A stretch of DNA of 64,000 nt from Rhizobium herbae (GCF_019511375.1 NZ_JAEUAO010000001.1:496001-560000), one strand, 5' to 3'; numbered from the stretch's first letter, positions 28,690-37,944 are shown. Notes: generated from the sequence alone by a model not told the origin. A program made the numbers and translations.

Positions 28690-28791
28690 ACAGCGCCGCG
28701 CGCCGGATATAACGCGAAGAAAACGCTGTAACACGTTTAAACTGCTGCCTGATTCCTCGAGGCAATTGCGGCTTGAGGAATTCTGCAGCAG
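28690..28791 (+). repeat. RIME-like two-palindrome element, copy C
   Basis: The element starts ACAGCGCCGCGCG like copies A and B. Its first palindrome pairs ACAGCG with CGCTGT; the second pairs CTGCTGC with GCAGCAG, with CCTCGAGGC-type symmetry inside. It lies in the gap between the binding-protein and permease genes of the iron transporter. There it would form hairpins in the message and could protect the upstream fbpA part. Confidence 0.7.
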
Positions 28792-28844
28792 TCTGGATGA
28801 TGGTCCCTAAGCGGAGAGTTCCGTTCAGGTTTAGACCTTGCCTA

Positions 28845-29855
28845 TCACAGCAGACCGGCCGCCGTCATCAGGTCCGTGACTTTTGCGCTGTTCAGCGTCG
28901 CCGGATCGACCTTCGGGTATTGCAGTCCGGAGAGCGCAGGCAGCGCTGCGTTCGACGCTTCGCCGTTGCCGACGGCATATTCAAAGGAGGTGCCGTCGCG
29001 AAGGATCGCCTGGCCGCCCTTGCCCGTCAGCCACTTCAGGAATTTCTGGGCGTTTTCCTTGTGCTGGCTGGCCGCAAGCACGCCGCCGCCGGAGATGCTG
29101 ACGAATGCGCCCGGGTCTTCATTCTTGAAGAAATGCAGCGCCACATTCTTGCTGTTCTCGCCGGTCTTTGCCTGATCGCCGAAATAGTAATAGTGATAGA
29201 TCACCGCGCCTTCGACTTCGCCGGCATTGACCGCCTTCATCGCCGTCGAGTTGCCCTTGTAGGCCGTGAAGTTCTCCTTCATCGACGCAAGCCACGACGC
29301 GGTCGCTTCCTCGCCCTTCAGCGACAGGAGCGCGCTGACGATCGCCTGGAAATCGGCGCCGGAGGGCGATGCTGCCCAGCGGCCCTTCCAGCTCGGATCG
29401 GCAAGCTCGAGCAGCGACTTCGGCAGCTTGTCTTCGCTGAGCTTGGTCTTGTCGTAGGCAAACACGGTCGAGCGGGCAGCAATACCGGTCCAGTGGCCAT
29501 TGGACGGACGGAAATTCTCCGGCACCTGAGCCAGCGTGTCGGCGGCGACCGGCTCGAATAGGCCTGCCCCATCGACCAGCGACATGGCCGGTGAATTCTC
29601 CGTCAGGAACACGTCGGCCGGCGATGCGGCACCTTCCTGGACGATCTGGTTGGCGAACTCCATGTCGCTGCCCTTGCGCAGGGTCACCGGAATGCCGGTT
29701 TCCTTGGTGAAGGCCTCGGCCCATTCGACACCAAGGCTCTCGTGCTGGGCATTGTAGACGACGATGCCGATGTCGTCGGCCTTGACGGCAGCCGCGCCAA
29801 GCAGCGCAGCGGCCAGCGCCAGCGTGGCTGCGGCACCCGGGGTCGATATTTTCAT
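28845..29855 (-). CDS. Iron(III) ABC transporter periplasmic binding protein (FbpA/FutA type)
   Basis: The 336-residue protein has a signal peptide (ending near AVKADD) and the ferric-binding fold. The start of the mature chain, [13 protein letters not shown], and the tyrosine cluster YHYYYFG match the family, where tyrosines bind Fe3+. It is the first gene of the fbpABC-type operon. ATG 29855 has GAGAGG upstream; the longer frame to 29966 would destroy the signal peptide. A candidate iron operator lies 60 bases upstream of the start. Specificity for iron rests on family and operator. Confidence 0.92.
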   Translation of the reverse strand: MKISTPGAAATLALAAALLGAAAVKADDIGIVVYNAQHESLGVEWAEAFTKETGIPVTLRKGSDMEFANQIVQEGAASPADVFLTENSPAMSLVDGAGLFEPVAADTLAQVPENFRPSNGHWTGIAARSTVFAYDKTKLSEDKLPKSLLELADPSWKGRWAASPSGADFQAIVSALLSLKGEEATASWLASMKENFTAYKGNSTAMKAVNAGEVEGAVIYHYYYFGDQAKTGENSKNVALHFFKNEDPGAFVSISGGGVLAASQHKENAQKFLKWLTGKGGQAILRDGTSFEYAVGNGEASNAALPALSGLQYPKVDPATLNSAKVTDLMTAAGLL

Positions 29856-29914
29856 GGAAGCCTCTCGAAATGTTTGGCCGGACCATCCTGCCCGGCGGCT
29901 CCGGTATATAATTA

Positions 29915-29929
29915 TGATCTTGCGCGTCA
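29915..29929. promoter_or_regulatory. Candidate iron-responsive operator (RirA type)
   Basis: TGATCTTGCGCGTCA fits the TGA-N9-TCA iron-responsive operator known from RirA-regulated rhizobial genes. It lies 60-74 bases upstream of fbpA, in an AT-rich patch suited to a promoter. The motif is short, so chance occurrence is possible; its place before an iron importer raises the likelihood. Confidence 0.55.
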
Positions 29930-30015
29930 ACTTTGATCCGCACCGGCAGGCCGCGCCGCCGCTCAATTTAATTTGAATGCCGCGGCGGGAATAAACCGCG
30001 GCGGGCCTGGCCGGC

Positions 30016-30060
30016 TTTCGGAAAGGTGTCCCGCGGCTTGCCGGTCAAAACCTGCGACAC
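30016..30060 (+). repeat. Dispersed 45-base hairpin repeat, copy 1
   Basis: This segment from TTTCGGAAAGGTGTCCC to AACCTGCGACA closely matches 40099-40143. In the second copy the arms GCAGGTT and AACCTGC, and CGGAAA and TTTCCG, pair into a nested hairpin; here the left outer arm is degraded. Both copies are intergenic. Confidence 0.6.
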
Positions 30061-30111
30061 AGCCGGAAAAGCCAGGCAGACGAATCGTTGGCTTGCCCAA
30101 CGAATGTCTGC

Positions 30112-30522
30112 CTAGATCGCAAAAAGTTTCGATAGGAAGACCACATAGGCCGCGTAGCCGGCATTGGCGACGATGACGCAGAGGCAGGCCAGCGAGCCGA
30201 GATCCTTGGCATTCTTGCCCATCTCGGAAATTTCGGGAGAGACGCGATCGACGATTTCCTCGATCGCCGTGTTCAGGGCTTCAAAGGCGATCATCAGCAG
30301 GAACAGCACCAGCATCGCGACATATTGGAAGAAGGTCGCGCCACTGATGACGAAGGCGACCATGGCGGCCCCGAAGGCCATGAGTTCGTGGCGAAATGCC
30401 GCCTCCCCCAACAGGCGCTTGGCGCCGCCCAGCGAGTAGCTGGCGGCGGCGAAGAAATGCGCGATGCCCGTCAGTTTTTTTACCGGCTTGCCCATGCCAC
30501 GAAAGTCCCTGTCCAGATACAT
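30112..30522 (-). CDS. dgkA: Diacylglycerol kinase DgkA
   Basis: The 136-residue inner-membrane enzyme phosphorylates diacylglycerol, recycling the lipid left from periplasmic glucan and lipid A modification. Three membrane spans are visible, plus the catalytic signature [17 protein letters not shown] with the following [13 protein letters not shown] 30522 has GGAGAG upstream; ATG 30495 (MGKPVKK) is a second option. The earlier frame start at 30564 lacks support. Confidence 0.93.
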   Translation of the reverse strand: MYLDRDFRGMGKPVKKLTGIAHFFAAASYSLGGAKRLLGEAAFRHELMAFGAAMVAFVISGATFFQYVAMLVLFLLMIAFEALNTAIEEIVDRVSPEISEMGKNAKDLGSLACLCVIVANAGYAAYVVFLSKLFAI

Positions 30523-30791
30523 GTTCGCTCTCCTAGCGCCGCGTGGAGCGAATGCATCGAGCATGCAATTCTGACACCGGCCTGAATGTTGTCGAACGGC
30601 TGCAGGTTGCCATCAAAATCACCGCCTCCGCATAAGTTAGAAGGCATGCCGTATCAAGCCCCATCATGGCCGGACGATGGCGGCAGACACGGCAATTAAC
30701 GGTATTGGCGGGCTTTCCTGCCGGACCGGAGACCAAATCCCGGCATCGCCCCGTATCCTGCATTGCAACCGGTGGCGATATCCCGCGCCCG

Positions 30792-31808
30792 TCAGCTCTT
30801 GTTGCTGACGCCGGCCTGGGCAAACGTCGCCATGCCCGAATGGCAGGCAGCGGCGGCCTTGACGATCCCGGCCGCAAGGGCGGCACCGGTGCCTTCGCCG
30901 AGCCGCATGCCGAGCGCCAGAAGCGGCGTCTTGCCGAGCATCTCGATCGCCTTCATATGCCCCGGTTCGGCCGAAACGTGACCGATCAGGCAGTGGTCGA
31001 GCGCTGCCGGATTGACGGCCCGCAGAATGGCAGCGGCCGTCGTTGCCACATAACCGTCGATGATGACGGGGATCTTCTGCATGCGTGCGGCGAGGATAGC
31101 GCCGGCCATGGCGGCGATCTCGCGACCGCCGAGGCGTCGCAGCACTTCCAGCGGATCGGCCAGATGGTCGGCATGCAGCGCTACCGCCTTTTCGACGGCG
31201 GCGATCTTGCGGGCCAGCACCTCGCCCTGCGATCCGGTGCCGGGACCAACCCAGTCCTCGGCCGTGCCGCCATAAAGCGCCAGATTGATCGCAGCCGCGA
31301 TCGTTGTGTTGCCGATGCCCATTTCGCCGATGCACAGGAGATCGGTGCCGCCGGCAACTGCCTCCATGCCGAAGGCCATGGTGGCCGCGCAGTCGCGCTC
31401 CGACAACGCGGCCTCTTCGGTGATATCGGCGGTCGGATAATCCAGCGCCAGGTCAAACACCTTCAGTCCAAGATCATGGCTGACGCAGATCTGGTTGATG
31501 GCAGCGCCGCCGGCGGCGAAATTCTCGACCATCTGCGCCGTTACCGAGGGCGGGAAAGGCGTCACGCCCTGTTTGGTCACGCCGTGATTGCCGGCAAAGA
31601 TCGCCACCAGCGGCCGGTTGACAGCGGGCGCCCTGCCCGTCCAGGCGGCGAGCCAGAAGGCGATCTCCTCCAGCCGGCCGAGCGCACCCGGCGGCTTGGT
31701 CAGTTGCGCATCACGCTCGCGCGCCGCCACCAGCGCCGCACTGTCGGGGCCTGGCAGATTGCGCAGCAACTCACGGAAATCGTCGAACGGCAGGCCGCTG
31801 GCACTCAT
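30792..31808 (-). CDS. cobT: Nicotinate-nucleotide-dimethylbenzimidazole phosphoribosyltransferase CobT
   Basis: The 338-residue enzyme (CobU in Pseudomonas naming) makes alpha-ribazole phosphate for the lower ligand of cobalamin. Family segments include VAIFAGNHGVTKQGVTPFPP, EMGIGNTTIAAAI and the C-terminal GMRLGEGTGAALA, which carries the catalytic Glu. It is transcribed divergently from cobS. I see no cobalamin riboswitch in the 267 bases between them. Confidence 0.96.
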   Translation of the reverse strand: MSASGLPFDDFRELLRNLPGPDSAALVAARERDAQLTKPPGALGRLEEIAFWLAAWTGRAPAVNRPLVAIFAGNHGVTKQGVTPFPPSVTAQMVENFAAGGAAINQICVSHDLGLKVFDLALDYPTADITEEAALSERDCAATMAFGMEAVAGGTDLLCIGEMGIGNTTIAAAINLALYGGTAEDWVGPGTGSQGEVLARKIAAVEKAVALHADHLADPLEVLRRLGGREIAAMAGAILAARMQKIPVIIDGYVATTAAAILRAVNPAALDHCLIGHVSAEPGHMKAIEMLGKTPLLALGMRLGEGTGAALAAGIVKAAAACHSGMATFAQAGVSNKS

Positions 31809-32075
31809 GGATCGGTATCCTCTTGTCGTCTCGTCGTCAGCGGATGCTTCGCCCGCAAAGGTGCTTCCTCATAGAGCGCGATGAGAAATCCGGCAACGGC
31901 ATTTGCGCCTGTTCGTGTCGCCGTCGCATGATCAGCCGGAAAACACCGATTCGCGAGGGGCAGATCGCTGGAGCAGCCTCTTCAAGCGCTTGCAAGCGGG
32001 TAAGATGCTCCGGAGTAAGCAAGCAGTGCGTTTTTCCGCATCTGCTCGAACGCGGGAAAGCGCCAGGGGGAGCCA

Positions 32076-32864
32076 ATGTTCGATATCCGCGATTTCATCG
32101 ACGACGTGGCGCGCTCGGTCGCCTTTCTCAGCCGCATCCACATGCCGCAGCGCCATTTCGTCAATTTCGACGGACGCTTGAGCCGGGCTGTGCGCGCCTT
32201 CCCGGTCGCGGGGCTGCTGATCGTGCTGCCGGCCGCAGCGATCGTCTCCATCTTCAGCGCCATCCAGGCGGCTCCCCTGTTTACCGCCTTCGTCGCAGTG
32301 GCGATCCAGGCGCTGATCACCGGCGCCCTGCACGAGGACGCCCTCAGCGACACCGCCGACGGCCTGGGAGGCGGCCGGTCCAAGGAAACCGCGCTGGGCA
32401 TCATGAAGGACAGCCGAATCGGCTCCTACGGGGCGGTCGCGCTCATTCTGTCCTTCGGCCTACGCGTTTCGGCGCTTGCCGCGGTAATCCCGCTGGTGTC
32501 GCCGAGCGGCGCCGGCCTGCTCGTCCTTGCCGCCGCCGCACTCAGCCGCACGGCGATGGTCTGGCACTGGTCGAAACTGCCGCCGGCCCGCAAGGATGGC
32601 GTCGCCGCGTCAGCGGGCGAACCGGATGCGGCTGCGGTAACCTTCGCTCTCTTTCTCGGCGTCGTTTTGGCGGCGCTTCTTCTGCTTGTCTCGGGCGTCT
32701 CGCTGCTTGCCGCGGTGCTTTCCATCGCCGCCTTTGCCGCAACCGTGCCTGCCTTCAGCCAGATCGTCGCCGGCAAGATCGGCGGCCACACGGGCGACAC
32801 AATCGGCGCAACACAACAACTGAGCGAAATCGCGGTTCTCGCCGCCCTTGCGCTGGCGATTTGA
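32076..32864 (+). CDS. cobS: Adenosylcobinamide-GDP ribazoletransferase CobS
   Basis: The 262-residue integral membrane enzyme joins adenosylcobinamide-GDP with alpha-ribazole(-phosphate), the last step of the nucleotide loop assembly. The signature DTADGLGGGRSKETALGIMK and the following DSRIGSYG are clear. Around six hydrophobic segments make up the rest. It acts directly after CobT, whose gene diverges from it. Confidence 0.95.
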   Translation: MFDIRDFIDDVARSVAFLSRIHMPQRHFVNFDGRLSRAVRAFPVAGLLIVLPAAAIVSIFSAIQAAPLFTAFVAVAIQALITGALHEDALSDTADGLGGGRSKETALGIMKDSRIGSYGAVALILSFGLRVSALAAVIPLVSPSGAGLLVLAAAALSRTAMVWHWSKLPPARKDGVAASAGEPDAAAVTFALFLGVVLAALLLLVSGVSLLAAVLSIAAFAATVPAFSQIVAGKIGGHTGDTIGATQQLSEIAVLAALALAI

Positions 32865-32909
32865 AACGCCGATATATTTCGAACCGCTCTTGATGGACGT
32901 TACGCCTCA

Positions 32910-33134
32910 ATGGAATCGCCCTGCATCCTCGTCTGTTCGATCGACATGAAAACCGGCTACTGCTTCGGCTGCGGCCGCACGCGCGACGAAATCGGTGCCT
33001 GGACGCTCTATACGTCCGAACAGCGCCGCAACATCATGAAGCTCCTGCCCGCCCGTCTCGAAACGGTGGAACGCAAGCCGCGCCGCGAAACACGCCGGGC
33101 CCGCATGGCGCGCGAACGGGTCGACCAGCAATGA
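32910..33134 (+). CDS. DUF1289 Cys-rich small protein
   Basis: The 74-residue protein carries four cysteines, C5, C9, C18 and C21, in the pattern PCILVCSIDMKTGYCFGCGR that defines DUF1289; they could bind zinc or an iron-sulfur cluster. The C-terminus is basic (ERKPRRETRRARMARER). Function is unknown. The stop overlaps the start of the protease gene (ATGA at 33131). Confidence 0.88.
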   Translation: MESPCILVCSIDMKTGYCFGCGRTRDEIGAWTLYTSEQRRNIMKLLPARLETVERKPRRETRRARMARERVDQQ

Positions 33135-33832
33135 ACCGGCTGGCCATCCTTCTCGGCATACTGGCGGTCGGGCTCGTCTTTCTCATCCTGAACCACGACA
33201 GCGGCCGCACCTTCGGCATCATGAACGACGACTTCGGCCGCCTCGTCTCCCTTGGCGCCATCGCCGCCCTGATCAGCACCGGCATCCTCCGAAGCCGGCA
33301 CCATATCGGCCAGAGCCTTCGCCAGTTCGCCATCTGGGTGCTGATCATCCTGGTTCTCGTGTCGGTCTATCTCTACCGCCAGGACCTGCAATCCTTCGGC
33401 AACCGGCTGGCGGGTGGCCTCATCCCCGGCCGGGCCACGGTCTTCACCGACAATGAGGGCCGCCAGGAAGTCGTGCTGCACAAGGTCCTGAACGGCCATT
33501 TCGAAACGCCGGTAACGATCAACGGTACCAGTGTCCAGATGCTGGTCGATACCGGCGCGAGCACCGTCGCGATATCCTACGAGGATGCCGAAAGGCTGGG
33601 TCTCAGCCCAGCCGGCCTCACCTATTCCCAGACCGTTCTCACCGCCAACGGCACGGCCCGTGCCGCCCCCGTCACCCTTGCCGAGGTCGCCATCGGCCCG
33701 ATCGTCCGCAACAACATCCGCGCGACCGTCGCCGAGGCAGGCAAGCTCGACCAGAGCCTGCTCGGCATGAGCTTCCTCTCGACGCTCGATTTCCTGCAGA
33801 TGCAGACGGATGAGTTGAGGTTGAGGGATTAG
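33131..33832 (+). CDS. Retropepsin-like clan AA aspartic protease (TIGR02281 family)
   Basis: The 233-residue protein has two or three N-terminal hydrophobic segments (about 2-20, 38-55 and 66-82) and a C-terminal single-domain aspartic protease with the active site MLVDTGASTVAIS near residue 140. The family is common in rhizobia and probably faces the periplasm. It is coupled to the DUF1289 gene. Substrates are unknown. Confidence 0.9.
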   Translation: MNRLAILLGILAVGLVFLILNHDSGRTFGIMNDDFGRLVSLGAIAALISTGILRSRHHIGQSLRQFAIWVLIILVLVSVYLYRQDLQSFGNRLAGGLIPGRATVFTDNEGRQEVVLHKVLNGHFETPVTINGTSVQMLVDTGASTVAISYEDAERLGLSPAGLTYSQTVLTANGTARAAPVTLAEVAIGPIVRNNIRATVAEAGKLDQSLLGMSFLSTLDFLQMQTDELRLRD

Positions 33833-33835
33833 GGA

Positions 33836-33917
33836 TAGTGAGTAGTGAGTAGTGAGTAGTGAGTGGTTTATTCCTCCACCTAATCACCGAACCACTGCTC
33901 ACTAATCACTGCTCACT
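33836..33917. repeat. Heptanucleotide repeat hairpin
   Basis: Four tandem TAGTGAG units (33836-33863) are followed, after a short loop, by an inverted series of CACT(A/G)CTCACT-type units reaching 33917. The arms pair into a long imperfect hairpin between two convergent genes. A related heptamer array is at 62121-62226. Confidence 0.8.
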
Positions 33918-33922
33918 CCCCC

Positions 33923-34684
33923 TCAATTCCTCAACCGATACCCCGTCCTGAAGATCCACGTCAGCAATCCCATCAGCACCGCCAGGAACACGACGATGAT
34001 CGAGAAGCTCACCGCCGGATTGACGTCGGCGATCTCGAAGAAGCTCCAGCGGAAGCCGCTGATCAGGTAGAGCACCGGGTTGAAATGGCTGACCGCCTGC
34101 CAGAAGGGCGGCAGCATGTCGATCGAATAGAAGCTGCCGCCGAGGAAGACGAGTGGCGGGATCACCAGCATCGGAATGAGGTTCAACTGCTCGAAATCCT
34201 TGGCCCAGATGCCGATGATGAAGCCGAACAGGCTGAAGGTGATGGCCGTCAGCACGAAGAACAGGATCATCACCAGGGGATGGGCGATATGCAGGTCGAC
34301 GAACAGCGCCGCCGTTCCCAGAATGATCGTGCCGATCATCACCCCCTTGGTCGCCGCCGCCCCGACATAGCCGAGCACGATCTCGGTCATCGAAACCGGT
34401 GACGACAGGATCTCGTAGATCGTGCCGGTGAATTTCGGAAAATAGATGCCGAAGGAACCGTTGCCGATGCACTGGGTGAGCAACGTCAGCATGATCAGCC
34501 CGGGCGTGATGAAGGCGCCGTAGGAGACGCCGTCGATCTGCTGGATGCGTGTGCCGATCGCCGCGCCGAAGACGATGAAATAGAGCGAGGTGGAGATGAC
34601 CGGCGAGACGACGCTCTGCAGCAGCGTGCGCCTTGTCCGCGCCATCTCGAAAAAATAGATCGACTTGACCGCTTCGAGGTTCAT
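33923..34684 (-). CDS. ABC-2 type transporter permease
   Basis: The 253-residue membrane protein has six spans and the ABC-2 signature around [20 protein letters not shown] and [16 protein letters not shown]. It is the membrane half of an exporter with the overlapping ATPase gene upstream. The cargo (drug, lipid or polysaccharide) cannot be told. Confidence 0.92.
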   Translation of the reverse strand: MNLEAVKSIYFFEMARTRRTLLQSVVSPVISTSLYFIVFGAAIGTRIQQIDGVSYGAFITPGLIMLTLLTQCIGNGSFGIYFPKFTGTIYEILSSPVSMTEIVLGYVGAAATKGVMIGTIILGTAALFVDLHIAHPLVMILFFVLTAITFSLFGFIIGIWAKDFEQLNLIPMLVIPPLVFLGGSFYSIDMLPPFWQAVSHFNPVLYLISGFRWSFFEIADVNPAVSFSIIVVFLAVLMGLLTWIFRTGYRLRN

Positions 34685-35607
34685 GCGCGTGCTCCCACCA
34701 GTTCCACGAAAATATCCTCGAGCGAGCTTTGCCGTGTCGAGATGTCCTTCAGCCTGATCCCGGCCTCGGCCAGGGCCGTCAAAAGCGTCGTGATGCCGGT
34801 GCGCTCGCTTGCCGTGTTGTAATCGTAGATCAGCGAGTGCCCCTCATCCTCGATCGTCAGTTCGTAGCCGGAGAGCGTCTCGGGGATGGTCGAGATCGGC
34901 TCCTGCAGGTCGACGCGCAGTTCCTTGCGCCCGAGCTTCTTCATCAGTTCCGTCTTCTGCTCGATCAACAGAATCTTGCCGCCATTGATGACGCCGACGC
35001 GATCGGCGATCTCTTCCGCCTCTTCGATATAGTGTGTGGTCAGGATGATCGTCACGCCGGTGGCGCGCAGCTTCTCGACCACCTGCCACATGTCCTTGCG
35101 CAGGTTGACGTCGACACCCGCCGTCGGCTCGTCGAGAAACAGGATGCGCGGCTCGTGGGAAAGCGCCTTGGCGATCAGCACCCGTCGCTTCATGCCGCCG
35201 GAAAGCTCGCGCAGCATGTTGTCCTTCTTGTCGTAGAGCGACAGGTCCTTCAGCACCCTCTCGATATGTGCCGGGTCCGGCTTCTTGCCATGCAGGCCAC
35301 GCGAGAAGGACACCGTGTTCCAGACGGTCTCGAACTGGTCGGTCGTCAGTTCCTGCGGCACCAGGCCGATGATCGAGCGCGTCTCGCGAAAATCCCTGAC
35401 GACGTCGTAGCCGCCGACCTTGACCTCGCCGCTCGTCGGATTGACGATGCCGCAGATGATCGAGATCAGCGTCGTCTTGCCGGCGCCGTTCGGGCCAAGC
35501 AGCGCAAGGATTTCGCCCTCCTCGATCTCGAGGCTGACATCTTTGAGCGCCTGAAAGCCGGACGCATAGGTTTTCACCAGATTGGAAACGGAAACGATGG
35601 GGGCCAT
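34681..35607 (-). CDS. ABC-2 type transporter ATP-binding protein
   Basis: The 308-residue ATPase has Walker [10 protein letters not shown] at 38-46, signature [15 protein letters not shown], Walker [13 protein letters not shown] and H-loop [18 protein letters not shown]-terminal domain of about 80 residues is typical of the multidrug/Nod-factor export (NatA, NodI) branch. It overlaps the permease gene by the ATGA at its stop. Confidence 0.92.
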   Translation of the reverse strand: MAPIVSVSNLVKTYASGFQALKDVSLEIEEGEILALLGPNGAGKTTLISIICGIVNPTSGEVKVGGYDVVRDFRETRSIIGLVPQELTTDQFETVWNTVSFSRGLHGKKPDPAHIERVLKDLSLYDKKDNMLRELSGGMKRRVLIAKALSHEPRILFLDEPTAGVDVNLRKDMWQVVEKLRATGVTIILTTHYIEEAEEIADRVGVINGGKILLIEQKTELMKKLGRKELRVDLQEPISTIPETLSGYELTIEDEGHSLIYDYNTASERTGITTLLTALAEAGIRLKDISTRQSSLEDIFVELVGARA

Positions 35608-35807
35608 GAAGTGTGTTCCGGAGGGATACGTGCGGAAAGAGACGCTCTATATGGACCTTTCTGCGGCAATGTTCACCCCGGCATCGCAAAAAATAGGCAG
35701 ATGCATCGGCGTAGAGCGGCAGCGGCACGGCGAGGATCGATCTTGCTCCACTGACGAGACCGGGCCGACCATGCCACCCGAACCGAACGTAGCGACAAGG
35801 GTGGCGC

Positions 35808-36242
35808 TCATGTCCTTGGCACCACGAAACGGTCGTGAACGATCATGCCCGCCAGCATGGCAACGACAAACCAGACCGTTGCCGGCAGCCCGAGCGACAG
35901 TGATGCCAGCGCCGGTCCTGGGCAAAGCCCGCCAATGCCCCAGCCGATGCCGAAGATGGCCGAGCCGACGACCAGGCGACGGTCGATCAGCCGGCCCTCC
36001 GGCAGGTGGAACCGGTCGTCAAGCAACGGCGCGGCCATGCGTCTGGCGAGAAGCGTGCCCAGAGCCGCGACCGCCACCGCGCCGCCGAGAACGAAGGCAA
36101 GGCTCGGATCCCAGGCACCGGTGATGTCGAGAAAACCCCGCACACGGCCGGGATCGAGCATTCCGGACAAAGACAGGCCGAGGCCGAAAACGAGCCCGGA
36201 AACCAGGGCGGCGATCATCCGTGGTCCGGCAGGCTTTGTCAT
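35808..36242 (-). CDS. YeeE/YedE family protein, C-terminal half (thiosulfate/sulfur transport)
   Basis: The 144-residue membrane protein has four spans and the conserved motif GIGWGIGGLCPGPALASLS, whose Cys is the sulfur-relay residue of YeeE/TsuA-type transporters. It corresponds to one half of full-length YeeE; the other half is encoded directly upstream. The start overlaps that gene's stop. As the last gene of the BigR operon it probably moves a reduced sulfur compound across the membrane. Confidence 0.88.
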   Translation of the reverse strand: MTKPAGPRMIAALVSGLVFGLGLSLSGMLDPGRVRGFLDITGAWDPSLAFVLGGAVAVAALGTLLARRMAAPLLDDRFHLPEGRLIDRRLVVGSAIFGIGWGIGGLCPGPALASLSLGLPATVWFVVAMLAGMIVHDRFVVPRT

Positions 36243-36646
36243 GAAATCGCTCCCATCAGGAATACGGTCAACACCGCCGCTGTGATGAATGTCGCGACGG
36301 CAGCGAGCGACCGCGGCGACAGCCGCGCCAGCCCGACGACGCCATGGCCGCTGGTGCAGCCGGAACCCATCCGCGAGCCGAAGCCGACGAGCAGGCCGGC
36401 AATGATGAGCAGCGGCGTCGAGGCCTGGATCGTCACGGCCGGCCATGCCCCGGCGATCAGCCGATAGGCTATGGGACCAAGCATAAGGCCGGCCACGAAC
36501 GCCGCGCCCACGCCCGGTTGCCGGCCCTGCAGAAGCCGTCCGGCAATGCCGCTTATTCCGGCGACGCGGCCGTTCGCCAGCATCAGGATCGCCGCCGAAA
36601 GGCCGATCAGCATGCCGCCGGCAAGCGAGATCAGATATACGCTCAT
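36239..36646 (-). CDS. YeeE/YedE family protein, N-terminal half
   Basis: The 135-residue membrane protein carries GSRMGSGCTSGHGVVGLARL with the second conserved Cys of the family. Together with the next gene it makes up a split YeeE/YedE transporter. It overlaps both neighbours by ATGA-type junctions, so bigR and both halves are translated together. Confidence 0.88.
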   Translation of the reverse strand: MSVYLISLAGGMLIGLSAAILMLANGRVAGISGIAGRLLQGRQPGVGAAFVAGLMLGPIAYRLIAGAWPAVTIQASTPLLIIAGLLVGFGSRMGSGCTSGHGVVGLARLSPRSLAAVATFITAAVLTVFLMGAIS

Positions 36647-36978
36647 AGGCGGCCTCCATCGGCGCAGAAGATGTCGTAGAGGGCGGTGACGAGGCGCGCG
36701 GCCCGATCTTCGGTCAGGCGGTAAAAGATCTGCTTGGCATCCCGCCTCGTTTCGACGAAACCGCCATCGCGAAGAACACCCAGTTGCTGCGACAGCGTCG
36801 GCTGATGAATGCCGAGCAGTCCCTCGAGCTCACTCACCGAGCGCTCCCCTTCGACCAGCGTGCAGACGATCATCAGCCGGTTCGGATTGGCAAGGATGCG
36901 CAAAAACTCGGCGGCGTCCGTGGCGCGGGCTGCCATGTCGGCACGCAGGTGCGGCTGGGTGGGCGGTGCTGTGTTCAT
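36643..36978 (-). CDS. bigR: BigR, ArsR-family sulfide/persulfide-sensing repressor
   Basis: The 111-residue winged-helix protein matches BigR of Agrobacterium and Xylella. The recognition helix is in IHQPTLSQQLGVLRDGGFVE. Two cysteines, C39 (LMIVCTLVE) and C105 (DIFCADGG), correspond to the pair that forms a disulfide or polysulfide link when sulfide is present, releasing DNA. It lies 4 bases after blh and overlaps the YeeE gene. Its likely operator is the dyad at 37915-37944. Confidence 0.92.
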   Translation of the reverse strand: MNTAPPTQPHLRADMAARATDAAEFLRILANPNRLMIVCTLVEGERSVSELEGLLGIHQPTLSQQLGVLRDGGFVETRRDAKQIFYRLTEDRAARLVTALYDIFCADGGRL

Positions 36979-36982
36979 GTGC

Positions 36983-37888
36983 TTACTCCCAGGCGCCGCC
37001 GCTCAGTGCATCAAGCGGAATTTTCAGATAACGCCGTCCATTGTCCTCCGGCTCGGGCAGCCTGCCGCCGCGGATGTTGACCTGCAGCGCATGCAGGATG
37101 AGCTTCGGCATCGGCAAGGTTGCATCGCGCGCCTTGCGCAGGCGGATGAAATCCTCGGCACTGCGCCCGGCGACATGCGAATTGTCCCGCTTCTCGGCGC
37201 CGACCGTACTTTCCCACAGCGGCGGGCGGCCATCCGGCTGGTAATCGTGTCCGGTAAAGATGCGCGTGTCCTCCGGCAGCGACAGGATCGCCTGGATCGT
37301 TTCCCACAGCCGCCGGGCGTCCCCGCCGGGAAAATCGGCGCGGGCGGTGCCGCTGTCGGGCATGAACAGCGTATCGTGCACAAAGGCCGCATCGCCGATC
37401 ACATAGGTGACCGAGGCCAGCGTATGCCCCGGCGAGAACATCACCCTTCCCTCGATCTGACCGACATTGAACGTATCGCCGTCGGCAAACAGCCGATCCC
37501 ATTGCGAACCGTCCGTGGCAAGGCCCGGCAGATTGTAGAGCCCGCTCCAGAGCCGCTGCACGTCCACGATGCGTTCGCCGATCGCGGTTGGCGCGCCGGT
37601 TTTCTCTTTCAGATAGGCTGCGGCAGAAAAATGATCCGCATGGGGATGCGTATCGAGGATCCAGGTGACCTTGAGTTTCCGCTCCGCCACATAGGCGAGA
37701 ATGGCATCGGCCTCGACGGTGGCCGTCGCCCCCGATTTCTCGTCATAATCCAGGACCGGATCGATGATCGCGCAAGCGCCTGTCTGCGGATCGGACACCA
37801 CATATTGCACGCTTCCGGTCCGCGCATGGTAAAACCCCCGCACATCCGGTTTTTGCGCAGCAATCGGGGCGATGGCCTGCAAAGACAT
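36983..37888 (-). CDS. blh: Blh-type metallo-beta-lactamase fold persulfide dioxygenase
   Basis: The 301-residue enzyme is ETHE1-like. The metal motif is THPHADHFSAA, with further ligands in FSPGHTLAS and FTGHDY. Family members oxidise glutathione persulfide to sulfite, detoxifying hydrogen sulfide. It leads the operon blh-bigR-yeeE-yedE, the same set known as the BigR operon in plant-associated bacteria. The start is 27 bases from the candidate operator. Confidence 0.92.
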   Translation of the reverse strand: MSLQAIAPIAAQKPDVRGFYHARTGSVQYVVSDPQTGACAIIDPVLDYDEKSGATATVEADAILAYVAERKLKVTWILDTHPHADHFSAAAYLKEKTGAPTAIGERIVDVQRLWSGLYNLPGLATDGSQWDRLFADGDTFNVGQIEGRVMFSPGHTLASVTYVIGDAAFVHDTLFMPDSGTARADFPGGDARRLWETIQAILSLPEDTRIFTGHDYQPDGRPPLWESTVGAEKRDNSHVAGRSAEDFIRLRKARDATLPMPKLILHALQVNIRGGRLPEPEDNGRRYLKIPLDALSGGAWE

Positions 37889-37914
37889 GGGACGAACTCC
37901 TGAGCTTCAGTCAA

Positions 37915-37944
37915 TTAACAATTAAATATATTATGTATTGTTAA
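37915..37944. promoter_or_regulatory. Candidate BigR operator
   Basis: TTAACAAT and ATTGTTAA form perfect 8-base arms around an AT-rich 14-base centre, just upstream of blh. BigR operators are AT-rich dyads covering the promoter of the same operon, so position and composition fit. Confidence 0.6.

Noticed and set aside
30533-30886. A 117-codon minus-strand frame between dgkA and cobT
   Set aside because: It overlaps the 3' end of cobT, has Arg/Pro/Ser-rich low-complexity translation and no start signal.
31809-32075. Cobalamin riboswitch between cobT and cobS
   Set aside because: I looked for the conserved B12-box core and flanking stems on both strands and did not see them.
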